NCBI RefSeq assembly: GCF_047663525.1
Contig: NC_092592.1
Coordinates: 23,642,501-23,706,500 of the forward strand
DNA length: 64,000 nt
Source of the DNA: Anas platyrhynchos
Taxonomy: Eukaryota > Chordata > Aves > Anseriformes > Anatidae
Reading direction: 5' to 3'
Part shown: one piece after another, positions 10,504 through 21,617 of the stretch
Layout: every line of letters starts with the position of its first letter
Position numbering within the stretch: the first letter of the stretch is position 1
Notes under the pieces: generated by a model
What the model was told of the DNA's origin: nothing
Database searches by the model: none
Seen by the model: only the letters and a program-made list of their open reading frames with translations
Translations under genes and position numbers: made by a program

Positions 10504-13500
10504 CTTAAAAACAACAATAAACCAAAAAAAACCAACCTTGCTTGCAGTTTCAACAACTTAACTCATCAGTATTAGCTTCCTTTGCTGAAGCTCCTTGAGC
10601 CTACTAGAAACACACATTTTCAGCCCACCAACATCTTGTTGATCTGCTTGTAACATTCAGTGAAAAGCTACTGATTTATCTTTGCCTGTACATCCACCTA
10701 AGTTATGGCTGTTACCACTGTGATCAAAGTTCTAGGCACACAGGTTACTGACCTCCAAACACACTGTTTGAAGCCCTTGTTTGACATAATCTGTGCTATT
10801 CTCTACGTCAATAGTTATTCGATCCGTTGTCTACTTCATTTACAACTGAACAAAAGCAAAGGAATAGAAACTACTAGTCAAGGCGCTGCTCTTAAGCCAT
10901 TTTCCAGTTGCAGTGCTGCCTAATAAGAGGCTAGTGTTCCCAAGTCTGTGGTCTGTGTTCTCTTCCCATCATAAGCATGCATCAGTGTTAGCTGTGGTTT
11001 TGTCAGATGAGACTGGCATTATGATATATACCTTATAAGCTGTAGCAAAAGGGGAAAAACAAACACAAAAGAAGGGGCAGGGGGAGGAGGAATGGAGAGG
11101 GAGAGAGAGTTGTGACCAGCAGCCTTTCACAGCTGCTTTTTAAGGAAGCATTTGTTGGGGAACTACTGTGAAGTTGCATACTCCTTGTCTTTCATTTATG
11201 CTTTAGTAATTCCTCCTCGCGCTCTCTTCCTCTTCTCTGATGCAGAGAAGATAAGTAAGCAGCACTCTCTGGAAACATCCAGAACAGTATCTACAGCATG
11301 GGGGCTCAAGCAAAGTGGATCTGGGCTGGATAACTAAGGCCATACTTGGGAAGAGGTGTAGCAGTGCCAAGCTGTGCTGTCATCTCCACCCATTTTGTGA
11401 CAGAGCACAGTTGGCAGTGACCCCACCATTTTGGCTGGTATCACTGTGTGTTCAGAATCGTGAAATTACCAGAATACCACTATAAATTCTATTACTATCT
11501 GCAGGCTAAACTAACTGATAAAAAGCAAGCTTACTAAAACTAAAAAAAATGGTTTTCTAGGAGTAGATCCTAGCTAATATTCCAAATGGTGATGGCCTAA
11601 CAGGAACGCATGCAGTCAGTAATGCCCAGTATGTTTAGCCTTACAGAAGTCCACAATATGGAAAGCACTGTTCTTCCAAATTACCAAACAGTGTGTTCAG
11701 GCAAAAAGAACGTGGAGTTATTTGCTCAGACATAAAGCTTATCATTATTGAGGTTAGGACTCCATTCCATTCTCTCCTAAATTGTCTTAGGATAAGCTAT
11801 ACCAAAACTGAACCATATCAAGCACAACTCCCACAAGGCATTTAGGTTCTTATTGATACAACACTGCGCGTCTCCATAAAGGGAATTTTACTGAGGTACT
11901 GTGTAGGAAAGGAATTTGCAGGTGGCTCCGCACTGTTTCACACGTCCCTGGATTAGAGATAATGAGGAAACAAGCAGTAGAAGCAAAAGCTTGAGCAAGG
12001 TCGAGATAAAACTGGCTACAGTGTTAAAGATGAGCTTTGGGGCAGTGGCTAATTGCTGGCAGGCTCCAGGTACGTGTCTGAGGGTCTCTAACCAATTGTA
12101 TGGCAGATTCGGGCACGTGGACAGCGCATGGGGCTACAGGGAAAGTATATGTAGTAGTGAAAATGGGCAATAAACGCCTTCTGTTCAAGAGCCATCAGGA
12201 GTTCATGTCTTGCATCCCTTCAGTACTGTATTGACCCCAAGCAAAGATGGGATGGATCCTCCCATCTTCCCCATATCAACGTTCTCCATTATATTCATCA
12301 AACAATTTGTTAAGAACTTTGGTGTGAGAAGTTTATTCACAGGAATGTTCCTGTGATAAGGCTTTAATGAACCACTGTTTACAGTTTCCAGATGCAAATA
12401 AATACCTACCACGCTAGATTTTTCTTGTCCAAGTCCAGTGCTGAGATTCTCAGTGGCCATGTTAAAGGCTGCTTTAGACACCCAGTTGCCAGCTATACCA
12501 TCCACCTAAAACTGAAAACAAAACATCAGATAAGCAATTTTGGCATGTGCAGCACATTCTCAAGCAGCACTATGACATAATGTGTAGGCTACAGCTATAT
12601 TTGTTATATCTGAAATCAAGCCTCATGTTTATTTGCAACATCTGATTAAAACAATAATAATACTACAGCATCTATTTCTGAGTCATTTGTCTTGGGTAAT
12701 TTATTTACTGAGAGCATGAGTCACACAGTTAGAAATGAGTCATTCTCTAACTTTATATTAATCTTACCCTTAGCATCACAGAATTCCTCCTTACCCATAA
12801 ATTGTTGCATGCTTTGGTTCTTTTCACAATGCCAGAATGCTGGTTTATATAGAATATTTAGGTTAGCTGTTGGAACAAGTATCTTCACTTTATGTAATGC
12901 CATTCACCCAGAAAGATCTTATGATGATTTATAAATGTGTGTATTTTCAAACGTGTATGAAGATTGAGTTTTTTGTATTCTTTGTTGCACCCATATATAT
13001 GGTATGGTATTCTCATGGTAGCATGAGAACACATGGCAACTTTATAGAGGAGCACCTGATTGGAACTGCAAGCAAATCCTTCAGTCTTTTGAAACAGCAC
13101 AGGGGAAATTGAGAAACATCAAGGTTTCACTGGCAATGGAATCTGGCCATTTACGTCTCTGTTTTTGCAAAATTGGGTTTACCTTCTGAGAGTCAGATCA
13201 GCCAGAGCTTGGCAAAACTCACCATTTTGGTGGAAACCTTTCAGTTTCCTCAGATTAGCTGCGTGCAAACTCTGAGTAAGGAAGCCTGGCCTGTTTGAAA
13301 ACTTCACTCATCCTTGGCTGGAGCATGTTGTGACAGCATGAGGCAGAACAACATCAAATTAAGAACTCTACGTTGAACTACACTTGGAAATTCTCTACCT
13401 GCACAAGTCCGGATATGCCCAAAGGTAAGTATATCAGGCTGCATATTTGTATATCCAGCCAGCATATTTGACTTCTGGTTGAAGAACTGCCAAAGATGCA

Positions 13501-15067
13501 ACTTGACAAGCAGCGTAGCCAATCTCTGAGGGCCTAACAGAACAGAAGCAGCCTGGCCCTCCTGTCCCACCAGCATTTCTGCCTGCTCTTCTGCTGCCCC
13601 AGAACTTGTTTGTCCATGCAGATCTGCTTGTCAGTCTGGCTGAAAATAATGGTTTAAGAATGTGTTTAAACAATTATCTGTTCATTAACCTTCCTTTTGA
13701 GAAGCAACTGAGACTCCGTGCCTATTTATCACATTTAACCTGCCGGCCCACTTTCAGGGAAGATGGCTGTGTTTCTCTTCAGCACTGCATGGCACAAACC
13801 CAGGTCCTTTCTCTCAGGAGTACAACTCCACACAGGACAGACGTTTGACATGTATTAAACTCCCTGCCTTTTCTCTTTCCTACAGGATAGGCACTGTGCA
13901 TCCTGATAGACTACTAAAATACAGGCTTTAGAAGAGTAAAAGGAAAAAAAAAGAGATGACTTCACACAGAAACAGGAAATGCCCTGGGTCATTTTCTATT
14001 GTCGAAGAACCATTACTTTCAAGTGCTTTAGAGATAAGTCACTGGTTGAGAAATTTGTTTTCTAAATGTGCCTTCTTTGCTTTCTATCATGTTGTAGGAT
14101 AACTGTGTCACTTAATACTACACGTTTTACTTTTATATCTAAACTAAGAGGCTAGTAAAGAAAGCAAGGTTCCTCCTGGGCAATTCAGGTTGTGGTCACG
14201 TTGTTTAGCTGTACCAAGCAGAATAACAGCACTTCCAGAACAAGAATTTAACCTATGCCTGAAACAATTCTGAGCACTTTTCTCCTCTCTTTCCAGGAAG
14301 CCCAAATCCAACATGTGAAGGTCAGTGGCGTGACTATTCCACTCCATCCACATCTTCACATGGGGTCAAGGAGAAGCCCAGAGTGCCCAACGCCATGATG
14401 ACATTCAGAGGAACAGTACGTAACGCCAGAGAACAGCACTAGCTTCTGAGGTCAAGACAGACAGGGGTGCTGCCAAGAATAAATGCAGCTATGTCCTGGG
14501 TATAAGAGCCAGACCGATGAGTAATACTACACTGAAATACTGTAGTGGCTGCACTGTAACATATCCTGCTCCTTGGATTTAGCCCGTCTTACATAAGCAG
14601 TAATCTTCTGGCCCCGGAACCTCATCTTTTTGAGACACCTCATATTTTTGAGATACTGCAGCATCCAGTCTTGCAGCTTCTGCATGAAACTAATAAATAC
14701 GCATATATCTTAAGAAATATCTTGGCATTCAGCCAGTTTTACTACTTCTGCATTGCACTGTTCTGGGTTTGTATTGACCTCGTGCTCTAATGTACTTCTT
14801 ACTAAGTTTCTAGTAAAATGACAGAACAACGGGTGAAAATGTGATCATCAATAGAATGACTTCTTTCGGTAAAATTTTCTGGGGCTGTTCTGAGGGCTCT
14901 GGAATCATTAGACCGCTACGTATAGCCTAAAATGTATGTAACACTGCAAAAGAAGAAGCAGTATTCTCAAAAAAGTCATCCTAAGGATTAAAGCTTGAGT
15001 TCCTTGCAATATGAATAATTGCCATAAGAAGCTTAGAACTGAAATAGAACTTCTGAAACCTCTATTA

Positions 15068-15113
15068 GAAAAACAAAACAAAACAAACAAACAAACAAAC
15101 AAACAAAAAAAAC
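15068..15113. repeat. (AAAC)n simple repeat
   Basis: Runs of AAAAC then ACAA units, ending in poly-A. Confidence 0.9.
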
Positions 15114-18100
15114 CAAAGATATATTTCATTTTAGGAAAGTCAGTCCTCAGATTTTAACATTAAATTATGATTACCTATATTTATATTTGAACAGCTCTAT
15201 GGCTGATTGAAAAAGAATCAGCAACACATCAAGATAAATAAAACTTTACTAATTACATCTGGAATTCATCCCCAGTCCTTCACCTGGAGACTACAAGCCA
15301 ACACACAATCTGCAAAGAAAATAATTAATACACTGTAGCGCAAAATGCAGCAACAGGCCTAGTCCCAGACCTGAGTTAGAAAGATACTACGCAAATATTT
15401 GCAGAACTTAGGCCCAGGTTTAGAAAAAAAATACAAAGGCATTTCAGGGAACCAACAAGATTTGGATTCACACTTAAAACACATGTTCATGAAATCTAAG
15501 CAGCATGTACAGACAACATTTTATGAAGCAGCGAGCATGCCTAGACTGTGTCTGTCCTTCTGTATCAACAATGCTATCCAACAATTTTTAAACAAGAAGG
15601 AAGGCAAAAACCTTGTCCAGTGGCAGTTAAAGGTGTAAGATCGTGGTGTAAGGATCCCACATCCTGGGATAAAGGTGTGAAGACAGAGAAGTTGGTGTGA
15701 GTTTTGCCACTCAGCAGATGATTCAATTTACCATTCCCACTGCAAAACCACTTCTTATGGTATCTCCTGAGACATCAGCATCATGTTGATTAGGAGGGAA
15801 GAATATTATATGTCTAGTCAATACTATCAATATTTCTGTTTGTGGATTCTCTGCCTACATCCCCAATTACGTAATTTCCAGTAACTCAAAAGTACCCAGC
15901 TTACATGATGCAGTGCAATCTTAACACAAAATGAGACAGTGTCCTGGAACTGGCTGAGTTAGTGTTAATGCTGCAGGATACGCCACAAATGTCCCAGAAG
16001 TTTTACTTATCAACCAATTCTATGGAAAAGCCATCTATGCAGATTTGTTCTTAATAACAATAATCACTTAATTTAAGAGCAGTCCTTTTTTCTTGTGTAA
16101 CTACATTTTTACAAAATACTTTGACTGTGTATTTTAAACAATTGTTTTAATATTCACAACAGACATGGTAAACACCTGATAACCAACTACACCATTTGCT
16201 ACGTGACTATGAATAAGTCAGACAAAACAACTGATATATTAACATGACAAATACTTGTGTCAATGCAAAAACGTATTTCCCCATTTTCTCCAGCTAAGGC
16301 CACTTTTGCTATAATACTGACTAATATGGTATTGTGTTGCTTGGCCTGATCAACTGACTGATGTCCAAATGCTTCAGCTCCTTTCAGCACTAAAGCAACA
16401 AATCCTTAGCCACCGTAGTGGTCTTGAGGTATTTGTTGCCAGTTGTAGAAAGACCCTAGAAAAGGCAGAACAACAGCCAGTATAGAACAAGGCACTTTGT
16501 TACATGTGCTCATTAAAGGGTTGTTCAAATTAAAATAATCTAAGAAGCTAAGTACCCTCATATAGTTGGTAACCATTTCAAAATGCTAGATCAGACCTTC
16601 AAAGCAGTGATTGTTTTTTTTTCTGTAGTACGATAATATAAATAATTTTGAGATGTTTTCAGTTACAAAATTAAATGGTTGATTACAGCTTAAATGATCT
16701 TTTTAGTTCAACAGAGAATTGTGAAATAAAGGACAGAACGAGTAATGAGAGGGTAGAGGGAGAAACAGGAAGAATTAGTGACAGCTTCTTTGTCTCAGCT
16801 GCACTCTTAAAAAACACTTTAGTTAAAAAAGATTAACTAAGTCTGGAGTTACACAACTGAACAAAATAATCTCAGAAAATACACTGCAAACCTTCTCCTA
16901 CGTAAGGCAATACATTGCCGCTCAACGAGTAATACTATCTTTATCATACACGAGTTTTTAAATAGAACTTCAAAGACTTAAAACCAGCGTGCTGATCACA
17001 CGCAGCACACAAAACACAGGCATGGGACCAGCTGGCCAGGCTGCAGCTGAGCACAGCGTGCACACCATGTGGCATCCAGACAAGCCATCTTAACTCCGCT
17101 GTGCCCCCAGCCGTGGGCCAATTGGGCTGGGGCCAATTCACCCCAGGGCAGCATGCTGAGCCACTGGGCACCCCGAGGGAACAGCCACTGGGGAACTGGG
17201 GGAAAGGGAAGAGGCTCTGACCACCCAGCCCAGCCCCGGTGCTGTCACCTGCTCTGTCTGGCAGTCTGTCGTGGCTGACTGAGGGAAGAAATGCTGTGTA
17301 AGTCTGCACTGGACAGCCACCAAACTTGCTGGTTTTCAGGTGACCGCCTCCGTGCTCCAGGGATGAAGGGAGAGCTCGGGCAGGCATACCCTGAAGCACA
17401 AAATTGCACTGAAGAATCCAAGCCATTTTTCTCTTCTGTTTGTGCCTTTAATGCTAGTCTCAAGGTTCCAGGCACCAGGAGACCATCTTCCACGGAAAAC
17501 CAAATTGAGACGTTGTAAGGAATGAGCAAGAGGCAAAGTAAAGAAGTGAGTTGGTCATAGCAAAATGGTATGGAACAAACTGGGAATTGAAAGCCCAAGG
17601 ATATAGCTTGTTGCTTAGAAGGTATGGTGAAGGAAAACATACCTATGGCACTAAAGAAAAATAAAAAGCAAATGAACAGCCTGCAAAGTGTCGAGTTCAT
17701 AAAATTAGCTGCGTACACATGAGAAATTTTGTCACCTGAAGGCAAATGATTGGGGTGGGACAGTGAGGGTACTTCTTCATAGGTTCAAATTCAGGGCAGT
17801 GTGAAATGCTTCCACAACTGTGCAAATGACAAGATCAATAACAAGCACTGCCCTGAAGGATGGGGTGAAAAGGGGCTCATGCAGCAACTACCAAGAAGAT
17901 AACTCAAGAATCACACCATTTTCTGCTAAGACACCTGTGACAATAACCAGGAGCTTTCTGTGCCAATGAGCTCCAAACTAACCCTCACAGGAGGACTTTC
18001 CCAGCAACCAGACTGGAAAGGAAGCCTGTCTCTGTGAGCCAAACGCGGGAGAAGAACAGTGGACCCAGGACAATGACGGGATACTGAAGTACTTTGTTAA

Positions 18101-19328
18101 TTCCCTGGGGAAGGTGAGTTGACTACAAAGGTACTGGAGCCAATCCTGGTTTGGCTGCTGCTCGGATGTGCTGAAGGGTTCTGGGCCAAGTCCCAGCTGT
18201 GCTGACTGTGTCTCTAATTACTTCTGACAGCTATGTAAAAGCCAACTGAGATAAGCTGTCTCACAAGGCATCTTATTACTCAGATGAGTAAACTATCCAC
18301 AACTTTTGAACCCTGTCCCAAATACAAGCAGCCTATGTTTCCAAGGATAATGGGGAGAGTTCTAAAAAGTCATTTATAAAAATCTTACCCCCTTGTGGAG
18401 TGACAACTTTGCTCCACAAGTTACAGAGAATTTGAAAAGAACATAATCAAATTTCAGAAGGCAATGAGTTAATAGTTTTGGCAGCAGGTATTTGTTGTAA
18501 CTGGCTGTCCTTGCACAAACCACTTAAGGAGACTATATTGGTAGAATGCCATAACGTTTATTTACATAGATGGTGTTTCATCATCTTTCACGCCAAAACA
18601 GGCTGGGTTGGTTATGCTGATCTAATGTTTTCTTTATCACAGTTTGTGTAAGGTTAGGAGCGCATGTTAAATTGTATTTTAGTTTGCTCTTTTAGAATGA
18701 TGATGACATCCCTTTGAGATACTAGGTTAAGTTATGCAGCATGTGCAGTTTAATAAAAATAGCTTCAGAAATCTAGTGTTCAAACAAAACCAAAATGTTG
18801 CTCGTAGCATATCCTTTGCTATGCTCCTCACCTTAGCAAGAAAAAAAATTCTGATGGAAATAGTGCAACGTTGTTCAAAACATACCTTGCAAAATATTCT
18901 GAGAGATCTTCAGCTTTCCTTCCCAGCAAGTGGAAGAGAAGAACTTTCAGGTTTGCCCCAGAAGCAATTTCTTCCCTTTCTTTGACAGCTGTTCTCAGTC
19001 CCCTCCTGAAAGGAACACAGGTTGTTTGGAATTAGCTGAGTTCAGTAACTTCTGTTCACAACAGAAACCAGGATACTTTTAAAAAATTAGACTCAAAGAG
19101 TCTAAAAGAGCTTTTTCGCTTATGTTTAGCAAACGATTTCAAATTCAAAGTTACATCATTTTGTGCTGTTAAAACAGAGCAACTCTTGCAAAATGGCCTG
19201 CATCCAAACCCAGATCCAATACACATCTTTTGCTGATGACACAGCCTCTGTTTAAAGAACGATGGGACTATGGGATGTAAGGCAACCTCATCAAAGCTTG
19301 ATACAAGATACAAGACCTGCGTAGACTG

Positions 19329-19353
19329 TTTATTTATTTATTTATTTATTTTT
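19329..19353. repeat. (TTTA)n simple repeat
   Basis: About six TTTA units, 250 bases before the CpG-rich promoter region. Confidence 0.9.
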
Positions 19354-19849
19354 ACAGAATTCCTTGCGCTTACACGGCGCTCTTTCATCCAAATGAAAAA
19401 CAAACCTCTGGGTTCGGTAGTTACGACTTGCCTTTTCCTTTTATTCCAAGGCACAGCAGACAGCCGGTCCTCGTTAGCGTTCAAAGCACCCCTGAGTGAG
19501 CCTGAGGAGAAACGTGTGGCGATTGCTGTTAGCGAGAGCTGCAGTCGGTTACCACGAGAGCCGTACGTTACCATTATAAGCGCTGTGCGTTACCGTGCCC
19601 TGCCATTCTGTAACAGGACGATCAGGACAGCGATTGGCACTCGCTGCTTTGACCAGAAACCCGGCGGATTTCCCCCGCTGCCGTCCCAGGAGCCCCCCAG
19701 GCCGCTGCTCACAGCAGGCCCCCCCACCTACCGCCTCCCCCCACCCCCCCGGACTACATTTCCCAGCGAGCCTTGCGCCGCCGCCGCATCCATTCCAGCG
19801 GCCGGCCCCTTCCCGGCTCCCAGCATGCCGCGCGGCGCGGCGCGCTGCC

Positions 19850-19865
19850 ATTGGCTGGATTTGAA
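19850..19865 (+). promoter_or_regulatory. Inverted CCAAT box next to a CHR-like TTTGAA
   Basis: ATTGG (19850-19854) and TTTGAA (19860-19865) are 5 bases apart. In G2/M genes NF-Y binds CCAAT and MuvB complexes (DREAM, MYB-MuvB) bind the CHR. The close spacing is unusual, so function is uncertain. Confidence 0.5.
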
Positions 19866-19869
19866 TAGA

Positions 19870-19914
19870 GCCCGCGGCCGGTTCGCTCTGAGCCGTCCGC
19901 TGCTCCCGGGGCAG
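19870..19914 (+). other. KIF20B: Probable end of non-coding exon 1 of KIF20B
   Basis: The ATG exon starts with an acceptor one base before the ATG, so an upstream non-coding exon is required. GGGGCAG|GTGCGG (19914/19915) is the best donor just downstream of the promoter motifs. The transcription start is not defined here, so the left limit is a guess. Confidence 0.45.
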
Positions 19915-20727
19915 GTGCGGGGTGGTGGGGCCGGGGTGAGGGGGCTCTGTGCGGGTCGTGGCGCTGCTGCTGCTGCTGGCCGGGGGCTCTGTCAGGGCGG
20001 CTGCCGGCCTGTGCTCACTGCGCAGCCCTCCCGCTGCGGCCCCGCGGCCGGCTGGTGCCCGTTAGGCGACGCGGGGCGCAGCCGTGTGCGTGCTGTAGGC
20101 GAACAACGCGGCGGGTGTGGGGCACACGGGGCTGGGGGGGGGGCTGTGGGGTCAGGAGCGAGGGGGCTCTGAAGCGGCCCTGGCGCTGTCTGCTCTTTAA
20201 CGAGCGCTGCGTGTCCCCTGCTGCCTTTAGGGAGGTGGCAGCCGTACGGTTCTCTGGTGTAGGCGTGGGGGTGGGCGTTGGAAGGCTGCTGAATCGCTGC
20301 GTCCAAAATAGTGGGAAGCCGGGCAATAAATAATTGTTGAATTGCCAAGACACTTGCTGCCGTGGTGCGTGAGTAACAGCCCAGCGAGCTACTGTAACGC
20401 CCAATAAAAGCCGCGAAGTCACCAACTGTCATAGTCACCAACCGTTAGGCTGTGGAATGTCTCTGAGGTCTGTCCCATGTTAAGCTACCCTGGGTTATCT
20501 CCACAATTCCAACTGTTTGTTAGGTCCTGTGGAGATAACTGCAGCTTGGATTAATCTTGCAAGGAGCTTTTATTCCAACTGGACACTAAATGCAAAATGT
20601 GACAAAGCGGATATGGAACAATGTGGCTGTTCTTATTAAATAGTGTATGTAAACATTTTCTAATCAGGCACTGTGGTTTTGGCAAGGTTGTGGTACACAG
20701 AAAAGGCTTTTTCCTGGTAAACAGTTG

Positions 20728-21238
20728 TGTTGTGGTTTAGCACAGCAGGCAGCATAGCAGCCCACAGCTGTGCATTTACCCCTTCCACAATGAGATGGGA
20801 GGGAACAGGAAAACAGTAAAACTCATGGGTTGAGATAAAGGAAGGGGAAATAATAAAATCAAAATAAGATGCACAATGCAATTGCTTACCACCTGTTGAC
20901 TGACATGCAGGAACATGGTAGGCAGCAGCTTCTCCCACCTCAGCCAGCCTCCCCAGTTTTCTTGTTCAGCACTACAACACATGGTATGGGACATCCCTCT
21001 GGGCAGTCAGGGCCAGTTGTCCTGGTTCTGTCCCCTCCCAGCTCCTGGAGCACCCCCAGCCTCCTCCCAGGCAGGGCAGCAACAGAAGCTGAAAAGTCCT
21101 TGACTTAGTGTGAGTACTGCTCTGCAACAACTGAAACATCTGTGTGTTATCAATGTTTTCCTTCTCCTAAATCCACAACATGATACCATACTAGGTACTA
21201 TGAAGAAAACTAACACTGTTTTATCTGGAACCAGGACA
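20728..21238. mobile_element. Solo LTR in KIF20B intron 1, with 5-bp target duplication
   Basis: 511 bases beginning TGTTGTGGTTTAGC and ending CCAGGACA, flanked by AGTTG at 20723-20727 and 21239-21243. It resembles the LTR at 2636-3218 in ends and inner blocks (GATGCACAATGCAATTGCT) but is clearly diverged from it. It ends 223 bases before the start codon. Confidence 0.92.
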
Positions 21239-21461
21239 AGTTGCTTTTCACAGAAAACTGTGGCTGGTCTTAATGCGTTCTGATGTCAATGCTTCTGTCC
21301 AAGTATTGGAAGCTTGATGTGCAAGCCATGAACAGTGTGAAGAAAGCCTTCTCCTGAAAGAAGTTATGGGTGTCACTTAGCCTCATGTCATCTGTCAGAG
21401 TTTAGAAACTCTACATTATCTAGAAATAGCAAACAAAATACTTAATATATCATCTTGCAGG

Positions 21462-21617
21462 ATGGACCCAATTTGGGATGAAGATAAATTTTTCAGACCA
21501 TCCTACGTTACAAGTGCTGAGCTGCCTCAAAGAACAGGACCAGTAAGTGTGGAAGATATTAAAGCAGATCTCTCTGATGAATTTTCGTTGGTTTCATCAA
21601 GCTCTGATACAAGCCAG
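21462..21617 (+). CDS. KIF20B: KIF20B coding exon E1 (start codon)
   Basis: The exon begins at 21461, after the acceptor catcttgcag, and ATG follows one base later with G at +4. It encodes [16 protein letters not shown] and the conserved [11 protein letters not shown] block seen before the motor of vertebrate KIF20B. The frame joins E2 only if the exon ends at CAG (21617), where the intron starts GAAAGA rather than GT. A strong donor (CCA|GTAAGT, 21542/21543) lies inside the exon and would remove 25 codons in frame. The start is sure; the 3' boundary is not. Confidence 0.88.

Larger units (their letters stand above)
7974..19600. other. Intergenic DNA, no supportable gene
   Basis: AT-rich sequence with only short open stretches on both strands and no convincing splice-linked exons. 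I looked for pantothenate kinase 1, which lies upstream of KIF20B in human, and saw none of its conserved blocks. Contents worth noting: A/T and AAAC/TTTG simple repeats, a perfect hairpin at 10270-10302, and a TTTA run at 19329-19353. No CR1 LINE 3' end was recognised. Confidence 0.7.
19600..20250 (+). promoter_or_regulatory. CpG-island promoter of KIF20B
   Basis: The only strongly GC- and CpG-rich stretch in the window, placed 1.2-1.9 kb before the start-codon exon. It holds a ZNF143/THAP11-type site (ACTACATTTCCCAGCGAGCC, 19753-19772), a second partial one (CCCAGCATGCC, 19819-19829), an inverted CCAAT box (19850-19854) and a CHR-like TTTGAA (19860-19865). No plain TATA box is near. The set suits a housekeeping/cell-cycle promoter with G2/M control, as known for KIF20B; binding is inferred. 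Confidence 0.85.

Noticed and set aside
12140-12230. Possible LTR remnant around AATAAACGCC
   Set aside because: Only a poly-A-like signal was seen; no LTR ends or target duplication could be placed.
16199-16390. Minus-strand 63-codon frame with fairly protein-like composition
   Set aside because: No recognised family, and a stop codon lies just upstream in the same frame; no linked exons. Could be an old retrocopy fragment but not supportable.
7974-19600. PANK1 exons upstream of KIF20B, expected from human gene order
   Set aside because: No conserved PANK1 protein block found on either strand; the gene presumably lies outside the window.
19270-20172. A 300-codon + strand open frame across the CpG island
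   Set aside because: Low-complexity Gly/Ala/Arg/Pro translation typical of GC-rich promoter DNA; no known domain, and it overlaps the promoter motifs.
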